Source of the DNA: Blastopirellula marina DSM 3645
Lineage (GTDB): Bacteria; Planctomycetota; Planctomycetia; Pirellulales; Pirellulaceae
Assembly (NCBI RefSeq): GCF_000153105.1
Contig: NZ_AANZ01000002.1
Location: 248,001 to 312,000 of the forward strand
DNA length: 64,000 bases
Reading direction: 5' to 3'
Positions 36,851 through 48,448 of the stretch are shown here, one piece after another. The notes under the pieces were generated by a model. The model was not told where the DNA came from and made no database searches. It saw only the letters and a list, made by a program, of their open reading frames with translations. Made by a program: the position numbers and the translations under genes. Numbering within the stretch: the first letter of the stretch is position 1; every line of letters begins with the position of its first letter.

Positions 36851-37764
36851 TCGATCTCCGGCGTCACAAAGTGAAGCGGATGGGGCGCAGGAGCGTCTGC
36901 GCTTTTCGTGGTGATCGGCTCGGGCGACTCTCCCCCTTGCGCGGTGATATGGCCGCGCGCCTTGAGCACTTCGGCATGCATCACATCGAAGGGAGGAATG
37001 TTGGCGTCCCACTCTAATAGCGTTGACGCGCCGCCGGTCAACTCATGCGCAAGTTGATAAAGCCGCCAAACCGGGTCAATCACGGCGGCGTCGTGCGTGT
37101 CGATGCAGTAGTCGCCCATGTTGGTGTGACCGGCCAGATGAAACTGCACGATCCGCTCGTGCGGCACGCCGCGCACATATTCGGCCGGATCAAAATCATG
37201 ATTGACGCCGGATACATAGACGTTGTTCACGTCCAACAGCAGTCCGCAATCGGCCTCGTTGGCCATCGCTGAGAGAAACTCCCATTCGGTCATCGTCGAC
37301 GCGGCGAAGGTGACGTACGAACTAGGGTCTTCCAGCACCAAGGGACGCTCGAGGAATTCCTGCACCGTTTTGATCCGTGCGACGACATGCGCCAGCGACT
37401 CTTCGTTGTAAGGAATCGGCAGCAGGTCGTGCGAATTGCGACCGGCGACGCCGGTCCAACAAAGATGGTCCGAGATCCACCGCGCGTCGATCTCGCCGGC
37501 CAGACGTTTCAACTTGGCGAGATACTCAAAGTCAAGCGGATCCGTGCTGCCGATCGAAAGCGATACGCCGTGCATGACGAGCGGGTAACGCTCGGCGATT
37601 TGATCCAGCACATAGCGCGGGCGCCCCTGCGTGTCGATGTAGTTCTCTGAGATGATCTCGAACCAATCGACCGCCGGCCAATGCTGCAAAATGTGGCCGA
37701 AGTGGACCGAGCGCAAGCCGACGCCGAGCCCCAGGTTTTGATGGCCGAGCCGCGCCGCGGTCAT
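36847..37764 (-). CDS. DUF692 MNIO enzyme (BufB/HvfB family)
   Basis: A 305-residue multinuclear non-heme iron oxidative enzyme. TIM-barrel landmarks are visible: LGVGLRSVHFGHIL and WFEIISENYID near the start, MHGVSLSIGS, WISDHLCWTGVAGRN, LVLEDPSSYV, CGLLLDVNNVYVS and VQFHLAGHTN, which together supply the His, Asp and Glu iron ligands of this family. It lies 78 bp after the Cys-rich precursor and overlaps DUF2063. Family members turn peptide cysteines into metal-binding heterocycles; the partner here is most likely the Cys-rich peptide at 37843-38301. Confidence 0.92.
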   Translation of the reverse strand: MTAARLGHQNLGLGVGLRSVHFGHILQHWPAVDWFEIISENYIDTQGRPRYVLDQIAERYPLVMHGVSLSIGSTDPLDFEYLAKLKRLAGEIDARWISDHLCWTGVAGRNSHDLLPIPYNEESLAHVVARIKTVQEFLERPLVLEDPSSYVTFAASTMTEWEFLSAMANEADCGLLLDVNNVYVSGVNHDFDPAEYVRGVPHERIVQFHLAGHTNMGDYCIDTHDAAVIDPVWRLYQLAHELTGGASTLLEWDANIPPFDVMHAEVLKARGHITAQGGESPEPITTKSADAPAPHPLHFVTPEIE

Positions 37765-37842
37765 GGCGTTCTCTCTCGGGATGCGAAGACCGGCGCAGCA
37801 ATCTGCGGCGCCGGAAAATGTTCAACAGGGAAGAACGGGGAA

Positions 37843-38301
37843 CTACGCTTTCGGTTCCGGGGCCGGTTTGACCTCTTTGCCTTCTTCTTTCATGTGGGCC
37901 TCAAACTTCTCGCGAGCGCCGTCCCATGCGCCTTCCATCAACGGAATCGCACAGCCCCCTTCGCCTTTGCACTCGTTCGTGCCGACCTTGTTGTGGCAGC
38001 CTCCTTGCCCTTTGCATTCGTTTTTGCCGCCGCAGGCATGGGGTTCCAACGTCGCACAGGCTCCGGCGCCGGCGCACTCGTTGTCGCCTCCTTTCCCTTT
38101 TCCTTTGCACTCATTCAACCCGCGGCAGAGGTGCCAGTCTGCTTTCGTATCTTCGCCAGCGGGTTGCTCGCCAGACGCGGCGACGTCGGTCTTGGTTTCG
38201 CCACAACCGAGCGCGGCGCCGCCCAACATTCCGCCCAGCGCGGCGGCGGAAAGACGGTTGAAGTCACGGCGATCAAGGTGGCGCTTGTCGTTTGTAGTCA
38301 T
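37843..38301 (-). CDS. Cys-rich bufferin-like RiPP precursor with Tat lipoprotein signal
   Basis: A 152-residue exported peptide. It begins with a twin-arginine-type leader (DRRDFNRLSAAALGGMLGG) ending in a lipobox-like AALGC. The centre carries nine Cys in NEC and GGC or GAC units, such as LCRGLNECKGKGKGGDNEC and NECKGQGGCHNKVGTNEC, followed by a charged EEGKEVKP tail. The CxGxNxCKGxGGC pattern resembles the BufA2-type bufferins, copper-binding RiPPs made by DUF692/DUF2063 pairs. A Tat plus lipid signal would be unusual for that family. Start ATG 38301 has AGGA upstream. Confidence 0.82.
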   Translation of the reverse strand: MTTNDKRHLDRRDFNRLSAAALGGMLGGAALGCGETKTDVAASGEQPAGEDTKADWHLCRGLNECKGKGKGGDNECAGAGACATLEPHACGGKNECKGQGGCHNKVGTNECKGEGGCAIPLMEGAWDGAREKFEAHMKEEGKEVKPAPEPKA

Positions 38302-38576
38302 GTCAAAGGGTCCTGATGGGATTTAGAAAAAGAGGACGAACCGTCGATCGAAGGCAATCCAAGAGACTCACCCTAACGGCGGTGTTGCTGGAAGTCTAGC
38401 AAGCGTCATCGCGAGGGGACTGTGGATGAACATACAAATTTTTGGTTAAGATCGCCGGAATCCGTCGCCGCGAGCGGCAGTTTGACTGCCAAAACGAACC
38501 TAACTTTCTTCTAATGTTGATCGTACAGATTTCCTTGCTCCGCCGGGCCAACCGGCGCTGATTTCGGGCCGATTGG

Positions 38577-38870
38577 ATGAACCCAACACGACAACAATCG
38601 CCGCGAGGATCGACGCTCAGGTTCGTCTACAACCTCTTTACCGATCTCTTCTTCGGACCGAATTTTCGCTGGAAAGATAACCTTCTGCAGGGAATTATTG
38701 TCGCCGCGTTCCTCGCCATGGGCGCGGTTTACGGCCTGCTGATCGCCGAAGACCCCTATCAAGGCATTCTAGTCGGCAGCCTGATCGGCATCGTCTCGGG
38801 CGGACTCGGCAGCGGGTTCTCGCTGATGATCTTCCGCGGGCTGCGGCATCTGCTGGGGCGTCATGATTAA
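38577..38870 (+). CDS. Small two-helix membrane protein
   Basis: A 97-residue protein. After a basic N-terminus (MNPTRQQSPRGSTLRFVYN) there are two helices, LLQGIIVAAFLAMGAVYGLL and ILVGSLIGIVSGGLGSGFSL. It is transcribed divergently from the bufferin-like operon, with about 275 bp between the starts. No family recognised; the composition and helical content look like a genuine small membrane protein. Confidence 0.6.
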   Translation: MNPTRQQSPRGSTLRFVYNLFTDLFFGPNFRWKDNLLQGIIVAAFLAMGAVYGLLIAEDPYQGILVGSLIGIVSGGLGSGFSLMIFRGLRHLLGRHD

Positions 38871-40296
<1,426 letters not shown>

Positions 40297-40331
40297 TTCT
40301 CCTGAATTACCGGCCTTAAAGAGCTACGAAG

Positions 40332-40364
40332 ACCCTCGCCGCAATCCACGGCGAGGGTTTTTTT
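40332..40364 (+). terminator. Rho-independent terminator of gap
   Basis: ACCCTCGCCG (40332-40341) pairs with CGGCGAGGGT (40349-40358), followed by a run of seven T residues. Very strong. Confidence 0.9.
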
Positions 40365-40504
40365 ATGCGCCCGTTCAAATTAAGGTGGTGACTAAAGCAA
40401 GCCGGTCCCCCTAACTGCGGATCGCAAGACCTGCCCCCAGACACAGTACCCCGGTGGCGGATCATTTATCCTTCCACCCAGGCGGAATCGGGAGACCTAC
40501 TCAG

Positions 40505-42826
40505 ATGGCGAAAACAACTCGACGCGTCGCGATCCAAGCCATGTCGGCCGGCGCCGCTTTGATTAGCCTGCAAAACTCGGATGTCCATGCGAAAGATGCA
40601 GTCGCAGCCGAAGAGCCGAAGTCGGTCAGTCGGTTGGAAAATCGCCATGATCGCGTCTGGTTGGGAGCAGAATATTGGGCCAACCCGATGGAGGATTGGC
40701 GCATCGTCGATGGCGCCGCCGAATGTCAAACCACCGGCGGCGATCGCAATGTCCATCTGCTGACCCACCAGCTGACCAACGCCCAAGCGGCGTTTCAGAT
40801 GTCGGTCAAGCTGCGTCAGGTCGAAGTCAAAAACTCTGACGGCGGCGCCGGTTTTCGGATCGGAGTCCGCAGCGACATCAACGAACATCGCAGTAACTGC
40901 TTCGCCAAAAACGGAATCGACGCCGGCGTCGCCGCCGGCGAACTGGTCCTGGGAAATGCGCGAAAACCGCTGGGCGAAAAGCAGGGCGACCAAGACATCA
41001 CCTTGGCCCTCTCGGGCGCGCCAAGCGCGCAGGGATATCAACTGACCCTCACGGCGGCGAAGCCTGATTCGAATAAACCGTTGGCGACGCTCACCAAGAC
41101 GGTCCCCGCCAATTCGGTTCTGGGCAATGTCGCTCTGGTGAACAACTTCAACAAAGCGATCGGCAACAAACGCGGCGCTCGCTATCGCTTCTGGAACTGG
41201 GAGGTCAGCGGCGACGCGCTGACCGAAACGGTCGAGCACAAATTCGGCCCGATCCTCTGGTCGATGTACTCGCTGAGCGACTCGCGCTCCAGCGCAGGCT
41301 TTGTCCTCAAGTTGAGCGCCCTCACCGGGCCGCTGGGCGTGAACGACAACCAGGAAGTCGAGTTACTTGTCGAAAAAGAAGGAGAGTGGACTTCGTTAGG
41401 CAGGTCCATTTTGGATAAAGATGCCTGGGTTGCGACGTTTCGGATTCCGAATTGGGATGAAAAAACGGCGACCCCGTTCAAGCTGGTCTATCGCGAAGCG
41501 CTCCGCGACGGCGGCGAAAGCGAGTCGGAGTGGACCGGTACCGTGAAGGCGAATCCGGTCGGTCGACCGCTGCGTGTCGGCGCTTTGACCTGCCAGAACG
41601 ATTACGCGTTTCCTTACGAACCGGTCTGCAACAACCTGCTGGCGCTTGATCCCGATATCCTTTACTTCTCGGGCGATCAGCTTTACGAAAACCATGGCGG
41701 CTACGGCATCATCCGCGAGCCGGCTGAACCGGCGATCCTCAACTACTTGCGCAAGTTCTATCAACACGGCTGGTCGTTCCGCGCAGCGATGCGCGATCGC
41801 CCAACCCTCTGTTTGCCGGATGACCATGACGTCTTCCAAGGCAACATTTGGGGCGAAGGGGGCGCGCCGATGATCAACGGCGATACGTCGTCGGCCGGCG
41901 GTTATCGTGAGCCAGCGCGTATGGTCAACGTTGTTCACAAGACCAACGTCGCTCATCATCCCGACCCGTTTGATCCGACTCCCTGCTTGCAGGATATCAG
42001 CGTTTACTACGGCGATGTCGTCTACGGCGACGTCAGCTTCGCCGTGGTCGCCGATCGCCAGTGGAAGAGCGGGCCCGATCACGTCGAAACCGGCAGCGGT
42101 CGCGCGGACCATGTGCCCGATCCTGATTTCGACACGTCGATCCTCGACAAAGCGGGACTGATCTTGTTGGGCGAGCGGCAAGAAGAATTCCTGAAACAAT
42201 GGGTCGATGATTGGCGCGGTCACGGATTGAAGGTCCTGCTCAGTCAAACGGTATTTGCCGGCGTTGCGACGCATCACGGCGGATACGACGGCTATTTGAA
42301 GGCCGATCTCGACTGCGGCAGCTGGCCGCAAACGGCCCGCAATCGGACCGTCGACATCATCCGCAAAGGGATGCCGCTGCATATCAACGGCGATCAACAC
42401 CTGACGACCTTGGTGCAGTACGGCGTCGAGAAACAACGCGACAGCTGTTGGTCGTTTTGCACGCCGGCCATCGCCGTCGGCTATCCCCGGTGGTGGCGCC
42501 CTGACGAACTTGGCATGCCGCACCAGAACCGTCCCAAACATGGCCTGCCGAACACCGGCGAGTTTATCGACGGCTTCGGCAACAAAGCGTACGTCTACGC
42601 CGTCGGCAATCCAGAGGTCGCCACAAAACGGAACCGTTACGAGCGCGCTCACCAAAAAGGAAGCGGCTTCGGCATCGTCACCATCGACACCACCGCGAAG
42701 ACCTACAAGCTCGAGTCGTTCAAGTTTCTGGTCGACGCGACTGACGGCAAAGCGGAAAACCAATTCCCCGGCTGGCCGATCACGATCCAGCAGCAGGAAA
42801 ACGGCGGACAAAACGTGATTGGGTAA
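40505..42826 (+). CDS. PhoD-like metallophosphatase, Tat-exported
   Basis: A 773-residue exported protein. The leader [20 protein letters not shown] has twin arginines. Residues 60-230 form a strand-rich extra domain, and the C-terminal half is the metallophosphatase with [37 protein letters not shown] and [16 protein letters not shown] as metal-binding blocks. The start lies ten bases after GGGAG. PhoD-family enzymes are secreted phosphodiesterases or alkaline phosphatases; exact substrate unknown. Confidence 0.85.
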   Translation: MAKTTRRVAIQAMSAGAALISLQNSDVHAKDAVAAEEPKSVSRLENRHDRVWLGAEYWANPMEDWRIVDGAAECQTTGGDRNVHLLTHQLTNAQAAFQMSVKLRQVEVKNSDGGAGFRIGVRSDINEHRSNCFAKNGIDAGVAAGELVLGNARKPLGEKQGDQDITLALSGAPSAQGYQLTLTAAKPDSNKPLATLTKTVPANSVLGNVALVNNFNKAIGNKRGARYRFWNWEVSGDALTETVEHKFGPILWSMYSLSDSRSSAGFVLKLSALTGPLGVNDNQEVELLVEKEGEWTSLGRSILDKDAWVATFRIPNWDEKTATPFKLVYREALRDGGESESEWTGTVKANPVGRPLRVGALTCQNDYAFPYEPVCNNLLALDPDILYFSGDQLYENHGGYGIIREPAEPAILNYLRKFYQHGWSFRAAMRDRPTLCLPDDHDVFQGNIWGEGGAPMINGDTSSAGGYREPARMVNVVHKTNVAHHPDPFDPTPCLQDISVYYGDVVYGDVSFAVVADRQWKSGPDHVETGSGRADHVPDPDFDTSILDKAGLILLGERQEEFLKQWVDDWRGHGLKVLLSQTVFAGVATHHGGYDGYLKADLDCGSWPQTARNRTVDIIRKGMPLHINGDQHLTTLVQYGVEKQRDSCWSFCTPAIAVGYPRWWRPDELGMPHQNRPKHGLPNTGEFIDGFGNKAYVYAVGNPEVATKRNRYERAHQKGSGFGIVTIDTTAKTYKLESFKFLVDATDGKAENQFPGWPITIQQQENGGQNVIG

Positions 42827-43143
42827 AGCGCTGCTCGCAGTCACCTTTGTTGGTGGCTCGATGCCCCAGCGGCAAGTGGACCGCGGGGTTGATGACGAAT
42901 TCCGAAGCTCAAATGTCGAATCAAACCCGAATGCCCCAATGACGATGGGACCGGACCGCTGCGCAATTTTTCAAAGATCGTGCCAACCGGCCAGTGATGC
43001 CAACAGAGCGATCTGGCTGGGCGAGAAGCCCGCGCTGCTGTTCGCTAATGGCGAATCGACCACGTATCTGTGCGCTATGTCAATCGACAAAGTGCTCGGA
43101 TCGATCTTTGCCCGCGGCGCTATGGGGAATTGTTAAACGCATT
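42827..43143. other. Intergenic region between phoD-like gene and queC
   Basis: About 317 bp between convergent genes. The frame 42819-43136 overlaps the phoD-like stop and has no conserved content, so I see no gene here. A palindromic repeat follows at 43144-43166. Confidence 0.45.
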
Positions 43144-43166
43144 TGGTCCGCAATAGCGGACCCTAC
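43144..43166 (+). repeat. GGTCCGC palindromic repeat, copy 1
   Basis: TGGTCCGC, a 4-nt loop AATA, GCGGACC and then CTAC. One of four near-identical palindromes in the window. The queC stop codon (43163-43165 on the minus strand) lies inside it. Confidence 0.7.
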
Positions 43167-43822
43167 GCCATGTAGGCGGTCGGATCGACTAGCCCGTGTT
43201 TGGCGAACGCTTCTTTTCGCTCGACGCAGGCGCCGCATTTGCCACAGTGTTCTGCCAGGCCTTTGTAGCAAGTCCAGGTCAGCTCGTACGGCACGCCTAG
43301 TTCGCTGCCGCGCTGGGCGATGTCTCCTTTATCAATGTCGACGAAGGGGCGCCAGAGTTCGACGGCGCTCCAGTCGCACAGCTTGGCCGCTTGGTCCATC
43401 GCCGCGGCGAACTCGGGGCGGCAGTCGGGATAGATTGCGTGGTCTCCGCTATGAGCGCCATAGGCGACGGCGACACATTCTTGACTAATCGCCCAGGCGA
43501 TCGAAACCGACAGCAAGATCATGTTGCGGTTAGGGACCACCGTCAGCTTCATGTTCTCTTCGGCGTAGTGCCCTTCGGGGATCTCGATCTCGCGGCCGCT
43601 TAGGCTGTTAGCTCCAAACAACGGATTGATCGCCGAGAGATCGGCGACGATCTGCGGCACGCCGACTTTGTCACACAGCTGACGCGCGTAGTCGAGCTCC
43701 TTCACATGCCGCTGACCATAGTTAATCGAGATCGCGCGCACGTCATGACCAGCGTCGATCAGGTGATAGAGCAGGGTGGCCGAGTCCATCCCTCCGGAAA
43801 CGACGGCGACGACTTTGGACAT
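43163..43822 (-). CDS. queC: 7-cyano-7-deazaguanine synthase QueC
   Basis: A 219-residue QueC. The PP-loop is VAVVSGGMDSATLLY and the zinc site is at the C-terminus (LTWTCYKGLAEHCGKCGACV). VVPNRNMILLSVSIAWAI and AYGAHSGDHAIYPDCRPEFA are family blocks. It makes preQ0 from carboxydeazaguanine, ammonia and ATP, for tRNA queuosine. The stop codon falls inside a dispersed palindrome, which may have supplied it. No other que genes are nearby. Confidence 0.95.
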   Translation of the reverse strand: MSKVVAVVSGGMDSATLLYHLIDAGHDVRAISINYGQRHVKELDYARQLCDKVGVPQIVADLSAINPLFGANSLSGREIEIPEGHYAEENMKLTVVPNRNMILLSVSIAWAISQECVAVAYGAHSGDHAIYPDCRPEFAAAMDQAAKLCDWSAVELWRPFVDIDKGDIAQRGSELGVPYELTWTCYKGLAEHCGKCGACVERKEAFAKHGLVDPTAYMA

Positions 43823-43904
43823 AGGTTGAATCTGCCGATGCGTAATGAAGCGAGAATGCCGACTCGCAGTATACTACAAGGCAGCGAGTTGCCTGAAGCT
43901 TCCT

Positions 43905-43926
43905 TGGTCCGCACAGCGGACCCTAC
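43905..43926 (+). repeat. GGTCCGC palindromic repeat, copy 2
   Basis: TGGTCCGC, a 3-nt loop ACA, GCGGACC and then CTAC. Same orientation as copy 1, on the other side of queC. Confidence 0.7.
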
Positions 43927-43942
43927 TCGATGATGTTTCAAC

Positions 43943-43975
43943 AAAAAACGCGGCCGCCCCAACGGGACGGCCGCG
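43943..43975 (-). terminator. Terminator of ilvN-ilvC
   Basis: On the minus strand CGCGGCCG (43975-43968) pairs with CGGCCGCG (43956-43949), followed by six T residues. It lies about 50 bp after the ilvC stop. Confidence 0.85.
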
Positions 43976-44027
43976 CTTTATATCTTCTGCACTGCTCGAG
44001 CGGTCATTCAACCGCCCCAGCCAGGCA

Positions 44028-45032
44028 TTAAACTTCTTTCGAGTCGATCCAGGTCATCAGCTTGCGGAGACGCTTGCCGACCTGTTCGACCTGATGACCC
44101 TGTTCGCGGCGGCGGATCGCTTTGAAGCGGGGGGCGCCGGCGCGGTTTTCGAGGATCCAATCGCGGGCGAAGGTGCCGTCTTGGATTTCGGTCAACACGC
44201 GCTTCATTTCGGCTTTGGTTTCGGCGGTGATGATCCGCGGGCCGGTCGAATAGTCGCCGAACTCAGCGGTGTTCGAGATGCTGTACCGCATGTAGTTCAG
44301 ACCGCCTTGATAGAGGAGGTCGACGATCAGCTTCAGTTCGTGCATGCACTCGAAGTAGGCCATCTCTTCTTGGTAGCCTGCTTCGACCAGCGTCTCGAAA
44401 CCGGCTTTGACCAGTTCGCTAACGCCGCCGCACAGCACGACCTGTTCGCCGAACAAGTCGGTTTCGGTCTCTTCGGCGAAGGTGGTTTCGATCACGCCGC
44501 CGCGGGTGCCGCCGATTCCTTTGGCGTAAGCCAGACCGATCTTGCGGGTTTCTTCGCTGGCGCCTTCGCCCAATGCGATCAACGACGGAACGCCGCCGCC
44601 GGCGACGTATTCGCTACGAACCAAGTGGCCCGGGCCTTTCGGCGCGACCAGCAACGCGTCGATGCCCTTAGGGGGATCGATCTGGCCGAAGTGGATGTTG
44701 AAGCCGTGCGAGCACATCAGCACGTCGCCTGGCTTCAGGTTGTCGCGGATGTGGGCTTTGTAGATGTCGCCTTGGACTTCGTCGGGAAGCAGGATGTTGA
44801 TGACCTGGGCCTTTTTCACGGCCTCTTCGATCGACATCGGCTCGAAGCCGTGCTCTTTGGCCAGATCGTAGTTGGCGCTGCCAGGACGTTGCCCGATTAC
44901 GACATTGCAGCCGCTATCGCGCAGGTTCTGAGCTTGGGCGTGTCCTTGCGACCCATAACCCAAAATAGCGATCGTCTTATCCTTCAAGACGGAAAGGTCG
45001 GCATCATTGTCGTAGTAAATCTTGGCGGGCAT
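44028..45032 (-). CDS. ilvC: Ketol-acid reductoisomerase IlvC
   Basis: A 334-residue class [25 protein letters not shown] begins the protein, then the NADPH loop [17 protein letters not shown] and [16 protein letters not shown]. The [13 protein letters not shown] and [20 protein letters not shown] blocks and the C-terminal [19 protein letters not shown] are conserved. Start ATG 45032 has AGGA upstream. It converts acetolactate to dihydroxyisovalerate in branched-chain amino acid synthesis and follows ilvN by 118 bp. Confidence 0.97.
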   Translation of the reverse strand: MPAKIYYDNDADLSVLKDKTIAILGYGSQGHAQAQNLRDSGCNVVIGQRPGSANYDLAKEHGFEPMSIEEAVKKAQVINILLPDEVQGDIYKAHIRDNLKPGDVLMCSHGFNIHFGQIDPPKGIDALLVAPKGPGHLVRSEYVAGGGVPSLIALGEGASEETRKIGLAYAKGIGGTRGGVIETTFAEETETDLFGEQVVLCGGVSELVKAGFETLVEAGYQEEMAYFECMHELKLIVDLLYQGGLNYMRYSISNTAEFGDYSTGPRIITAETKAEMKRVLTEIQDGTFARDWILENRAGAPRFKAIRRREQGHQVEQVGKRLRKLMTWIDSKEV

Positions 45033-45150
45033 TGAAAAATTCCTGTTACGCAACAAAACGGGTATACGGAAAGCAGAGCGACCCGTAGGCCGGAACCCTG
45101 CGAGCATGCAAAAGAACAGCCAAGACGCGCGGTGCATCTCGGCAAATGGT

Positions 45151-45639
45151 TTATTCGAGGTTGCAACCGCTACGAACAATCGCGATTCGGCCGGTGCGAA
45201 CCAGTTCGATAATGCCGAACGGTCGTACGCTTTCGATAAACGCGATGATCTTGTTTTCGGTTCCAGACATTTCGATCACGACTTCTTCGGCGCCGACGTC
45301 GACAATGCGACCACGGAAGATGTCGGCCAGCTCGCGGATCTCGCTGCGTTTGCCGCCGGCGGTCGATACCTTGATCAACATCAAGTCGCGTTCGACAAAG
45401 TCTTGCGAACTGACGTCCAGCACGCGCACGACCGTGACGATCTTTTCGAGCTGCTTGCGTACCTGTTCGAGCACCTGATCATCGCCTACGACTACAAAGG
45501 TCATCCGCGACAGGTTGGGTACGTCAGTTTCCCCAACCGCAAGCGAATCGATATTGTAGCCACGCGAAGCCAGCATCCCCGAGATGTGCGCAAGCACCCC
45601 GGGCACGTTCTGGACGACCGCCGAAAGGACGTGTCGCAT
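45151..45639 (-). CDS. ilvN: Acetolactate synthase regulatory subunit IlvN
   Basis: A 162-residue protein starting [20 protein letters not shown], an ACT domain for valine feedback control, followed by [20 protein letters not shown] and the C-terminal ALS_ss domain with [12 protein letters not shown] and [18 protein letters not shown]. Start ATG 45639 is behind GGGAGAAACTG. It precedes ilvC; no catalytic ilvB lies nearby, so the large subunit must be encoded elsewhere. Confidence 0.95.
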   Translation of the reverse strand: MRHVLSAVVQNVPGVLAHISGMLASRGYNIDSLAVGETDVPNLSRMTFVVVGDDQVLEQVRKQLEKIVTVVRVLDVSSQDFVERDLMLIKVSTAGGKRSEIRELADIFRGRIVDVGAEEVVIEMSGTENKIIAFIESVRPFGIIELVRTGRIAIVRSGCNLE

Positions 45640-45853
45640 CAGTTTCTCCCAGTAGAGTCAGAATAAACCCGCATGATAGCTGCCGCAGTAAGCGGGAACA
45701 AGTAGACGAGACCCCCAAAAGTCCCCTAGGTTCACCCAAGAACGCCAGAACTTAACGCGGACGTAAAGTTAGATTTCATGAGGATTTAAGGTTGACGAAT
45801 ACCGCCTTAAAGGCAGCCTTCGCAGATCGCCAAACTTAGCCCCCTACGAGCCA

Positions 45854-48415
45854 TCATCCCCAATCTTCTCCCTGAGGATCATTCGTCGGTCGATGTCGCC
45901 CAATCAAGCGCGTCACGTCGGCCAGCACTTGCGGCAGCGCCCAACCGCCGGGCGACGCCAAATAGCGGGGCGCCCAGACCGGCTTGAACTTCGACTTGTA
46001 GGCTCGTAACCCTTCAAAGCTGTAAAAGTGATCGCCGTGGCGATAGACCAGGCCGGCCACTTTGTTCCACAGCGGCGCCAAATGGCGATCTTCGATTCCT
46101 GACAGCGGCGCCATGCCAAAGTTGAACCACTCGAATCCCTCCTCCTTCGCCCAGAGCAACAGCTCGATGAACAAAAAGTCCATCAGCCCAGGGACCGACG
46201 AGTCGTACCGCATCAGGTCAATCGACGCTTCTTCTTTGGGTTGATTCGCCAAGATGTTGGCGAATGCGACGATGGTCTCTTGGCTGCGAATCACGGCGAT
46301 GTCGAAATGGCGCAAATAGGCTTCGTCAAAGTAGGCCAGCGAAAAGCCTTTTTCGGCCGCATGCTTCTCGGCGAGCCAGCCGTCAGAGATCTCGCGCAGT
46401 CGCGGCATCAGGTCGGCCGTCTGATCGCGAGGGATGATTTCAAACGTGTAGCCTGACTTCTGCAGCTTGTTACGAGTCGAGCGCAGATTTTTGTAGTGAT
46501 TGCCGGCGATCGAATAGTCGCGAACCGGCACGCGGCCATCTTCGCCCAGTTTCAACAACGTCAGTCCTTGATCGAGATAGATCGAGAGATTCTCTGGCGC
46601 AACCTGATAGAAGACAGGCCAACCGTTGTAGTGATCGCACAGTTCACGATACTTCCAGATCAACTCGGGCCATTGCTCGACCGGCCCCACCGGATCTCCC
46701 ATCGCGATCCACGATCGTTTCTCGACCGCGTACATGATAAACGCAGTGCGGTCCTCGCTAAACAAGAAGCGTTTGTCCCCCAACAGCGCCAGGGTTGACG
46801 TGACGCGCGGCGCTTGGGCGACGATCGCATAAACGGCTTCCATCTCCGCCGGCGTCGGCGGCTGCGTGCGCGGACCTGGCGCTCGAGCTAGAAGTCTCCA
46901 GACGGTGAAGATCAACAGGACCGCCGCGATGCCGACGCTGGCGCGAAGAAAGCGGGGAGCATCGCCGTGGAACGCGAAATCCCACCACAGGTCGTTTTGG
47001 TAGTCGACATGGCGATAGCTGAAAAAGCCGAGCCAGAGGGCGCTGATGATCGCCAGCGCCAACATGCCGATCCACCCCGGCGTGAACCGCTCCTGCACCA
47101 ACGATCCCTTGCGGTAGAATCGGCCGCGGCTCGCGAGCAACGCGGCCAGCACGAGCGACAATAAAATCGCCGCTTCGTAGTCGAAGCCTTTGAGCAGCGA
47201 AGTGACGATGCCGGCGGCCAGCAGCAGGGTCGCTGCCCACCAGGCCGAGTCCAATTTCAGCTGCAGTCCCCGCGCCGTCAGCAACAGCGCGGCGCCGGCC
47301 ACGCTGCCTAAGAAGTGAGACGCTTCCAAAAATGGCAGCGGCAGATAATGCTTCAGCTCGGTGATGCGCGCCCCCACGAGCGGCGTGTTGCCCGAGAGCA
47401 ACATGACTACGCCAGCTAGAAATGCGGCGAACGCCAGCAGGGTCGGCAACACGGCGGCGGCGATTCGCACGGCTTGCAGCGCCATGGGATCAACATGCTG
47501 GCGATGGGCGCGATACTCTTGGCCGCCCAACAACACGATCGCAGCGAACAACGGCAGCAGATAATAGATCACGCGAAAAACCAACAGCGCCGCCACGACA
47601 TCATCTTTGGCGGTCGACGCGGTCAGCGTCAGTATCACCAGCTCAAAGACGCCGATCCCGCCCGGCACGTGCGTTAACACGACGGCGATCGAAGCCAACA
47701 AGAAGACCCCTAAAAACTGCGGATAGCTCATGTCAATGTCTGCCGGCAGCAGCACGTACAAGCAGCCGGCCGCAATCACGATATCGGCCACGGCGACGCC
47801 CAGCTGCGCCGCTGCGATCCCAGGCCCCGGCAAGCGAATCTCTTGGCCGGCGACTTGAAAGGGCTTCTTCCAAAAGTAGGTCATCAGCAGGTAGCTAGCC
47901 GCGATCGCCAGCAGCGCCCAACCGAGTCCATCGACCGTTTTGAACGGCAACTGCAAGTCAGGAGGAATCTCGAACGGATCGAAGACAAACGCCAACCCTC
48001 CGGCCGCGAACACGCCGATCCAAAAGGTTCCCCCAAGCATCAGCGTCAGCTGCAAAATCTCGACCGAGGAAAGCCCCAGCACCGAATACGACCGATAGCG
48101 AACCGGGACTCCTCCCAACGTCGCGCCAAAATTGTAGCTGGCGGCGAAGCCGGTAAACGAAGCGAATGCGACCCGCGGCAGCGGCAACTGACGGCCGATC
48201 GCTTTCAGCGCCAACAGATCGTAGCCGATCAGGACCGCATAGTTGAGAATCATTAGCGCCGCGCTTAGCGCAATCTTCAACGGCGGGATTGCGTTCAGGC
48301 CTTGCCGAACGTCGCGCCAATGGTAATTTCGCAGCTCATGCGCCAACAGCCAAGCGGCGCCGCAAAAAATCAAAACCGCCGCTAACGGCGTTAATCGTGA
48401 AAGCAGACGTTTCAT
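45854..48415 (-). CDS. mprF: Phosphatidylglycerol lysyltransferase/flippase MprF
   Basis: An 853-residue protein. The N-terminal part carries many membrane helices, for example LLSRLTPLAAVLIFCGAAWL and FTGFAASYNFGATLGGVPVR, the flippase domain. The C-terminal 300 residues form the cytoplasmic DUF2156 transferase with FSEDRTAFIMYAVEKRSWIA, DRHLAPLWNKVAGLVYRHGD and YSFEGLRAYKSKFKPVWAPR. It transfers an amino acid, usually lysine, from aminoacyl-tRNA to phosphatidylglycerol, reducing surface charge. The tRNA-charging LysRS gene lies 3.8 kb away. Ala or other specificity cannot be excluded. Confidence 0.93.
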   Translation of the reverse strand: MKRLLSRLTPLAAVLIFCGAAWLLAHELRNYHWRDVRQGLNAIPPLKIALSAALMILNYAVLIGYDLLALKAIGRQLPLPRVAFASFTGFAASYNFGATLGGVPVRYRSYSVLGLSSVEILQLTLMLGGTFWIGVFAAGGLAFVFDPFEIPPDLQLPFKTVDGLGWALLAIAASYLLMTYFWKKPFQVAGQEIRLPGPGIAAAQLGVAVADIVIAAGCLYVLLPADIDMSYPQFLGVFLLASIAVVLTHVPGGIGVFELVILTLTASTAKDDVVAALLVFRVIYYLLPLFAAIVLLGGQEYRAHRQHVDPMALQAVRIAAAVLPTLLAFAAFLAGVVMLLSGNTPLVGARITELKHYLPLPFLEASHFLGSVAGAALLLTARGLQLKLDSAWWAATLLLAAGIVTSLLKGFDYEAAILLSLVLAALLASRGRFYRKGSLVQERFTPGWIGMLALAIISALWLGFFSYRHVDYQNDLWWDFAFHGDAPRFLRASVGIAAVLLIFTVWRLLARAPGPRTQPPTPAEMEAVYAIVAQAPRVTSTLALLGDKRFLFSEDRTAFIMYAVEKRSWIAMGDPVGPVEQWPELIWKYRELCDHYNGWPVFYQVAPENLSIYLDQGLTLLKLGEDGRVPVRDYSIAGNHYKNLRSTRNKLQKSGYTFEIIPRDQTADLMPRLREISDGWLAEKHAAEKGFSLAYFDEAYLRHFDIAVIRSQETIVAFANILANQPKEEASIDLMRYDSSVPGLMDFLFIELLLWAKEEGFEWFNFGMAPLSGIEDRHLAPLWNKVAGLVYRHGDHFYSFEGLRAYKSKFKPVWAPRYLASPGGWALPQVLADVTRLIGRHRPTNDPQGEDWG

Positions 48416-48448
48416 TCCCGTTGTTCCAACTTTCGGCGCGACGTGTCG

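Noticed and set aside
41396-42844. 482-codon frame antisense to the phoD-like gene
   Set aside because: No family, covered by a well-supported gene on the other strand.
42819-43136. 105-codon frame after the phoD-like gene
   Set aside because: It overlaps the end of the phoD-like gene and the peptide has no domain or signal.
43845-45035. 396-codon frame antisense to ilvC
   Set aside because: ilvC is certain and the antisense peptide is low in conserved features.
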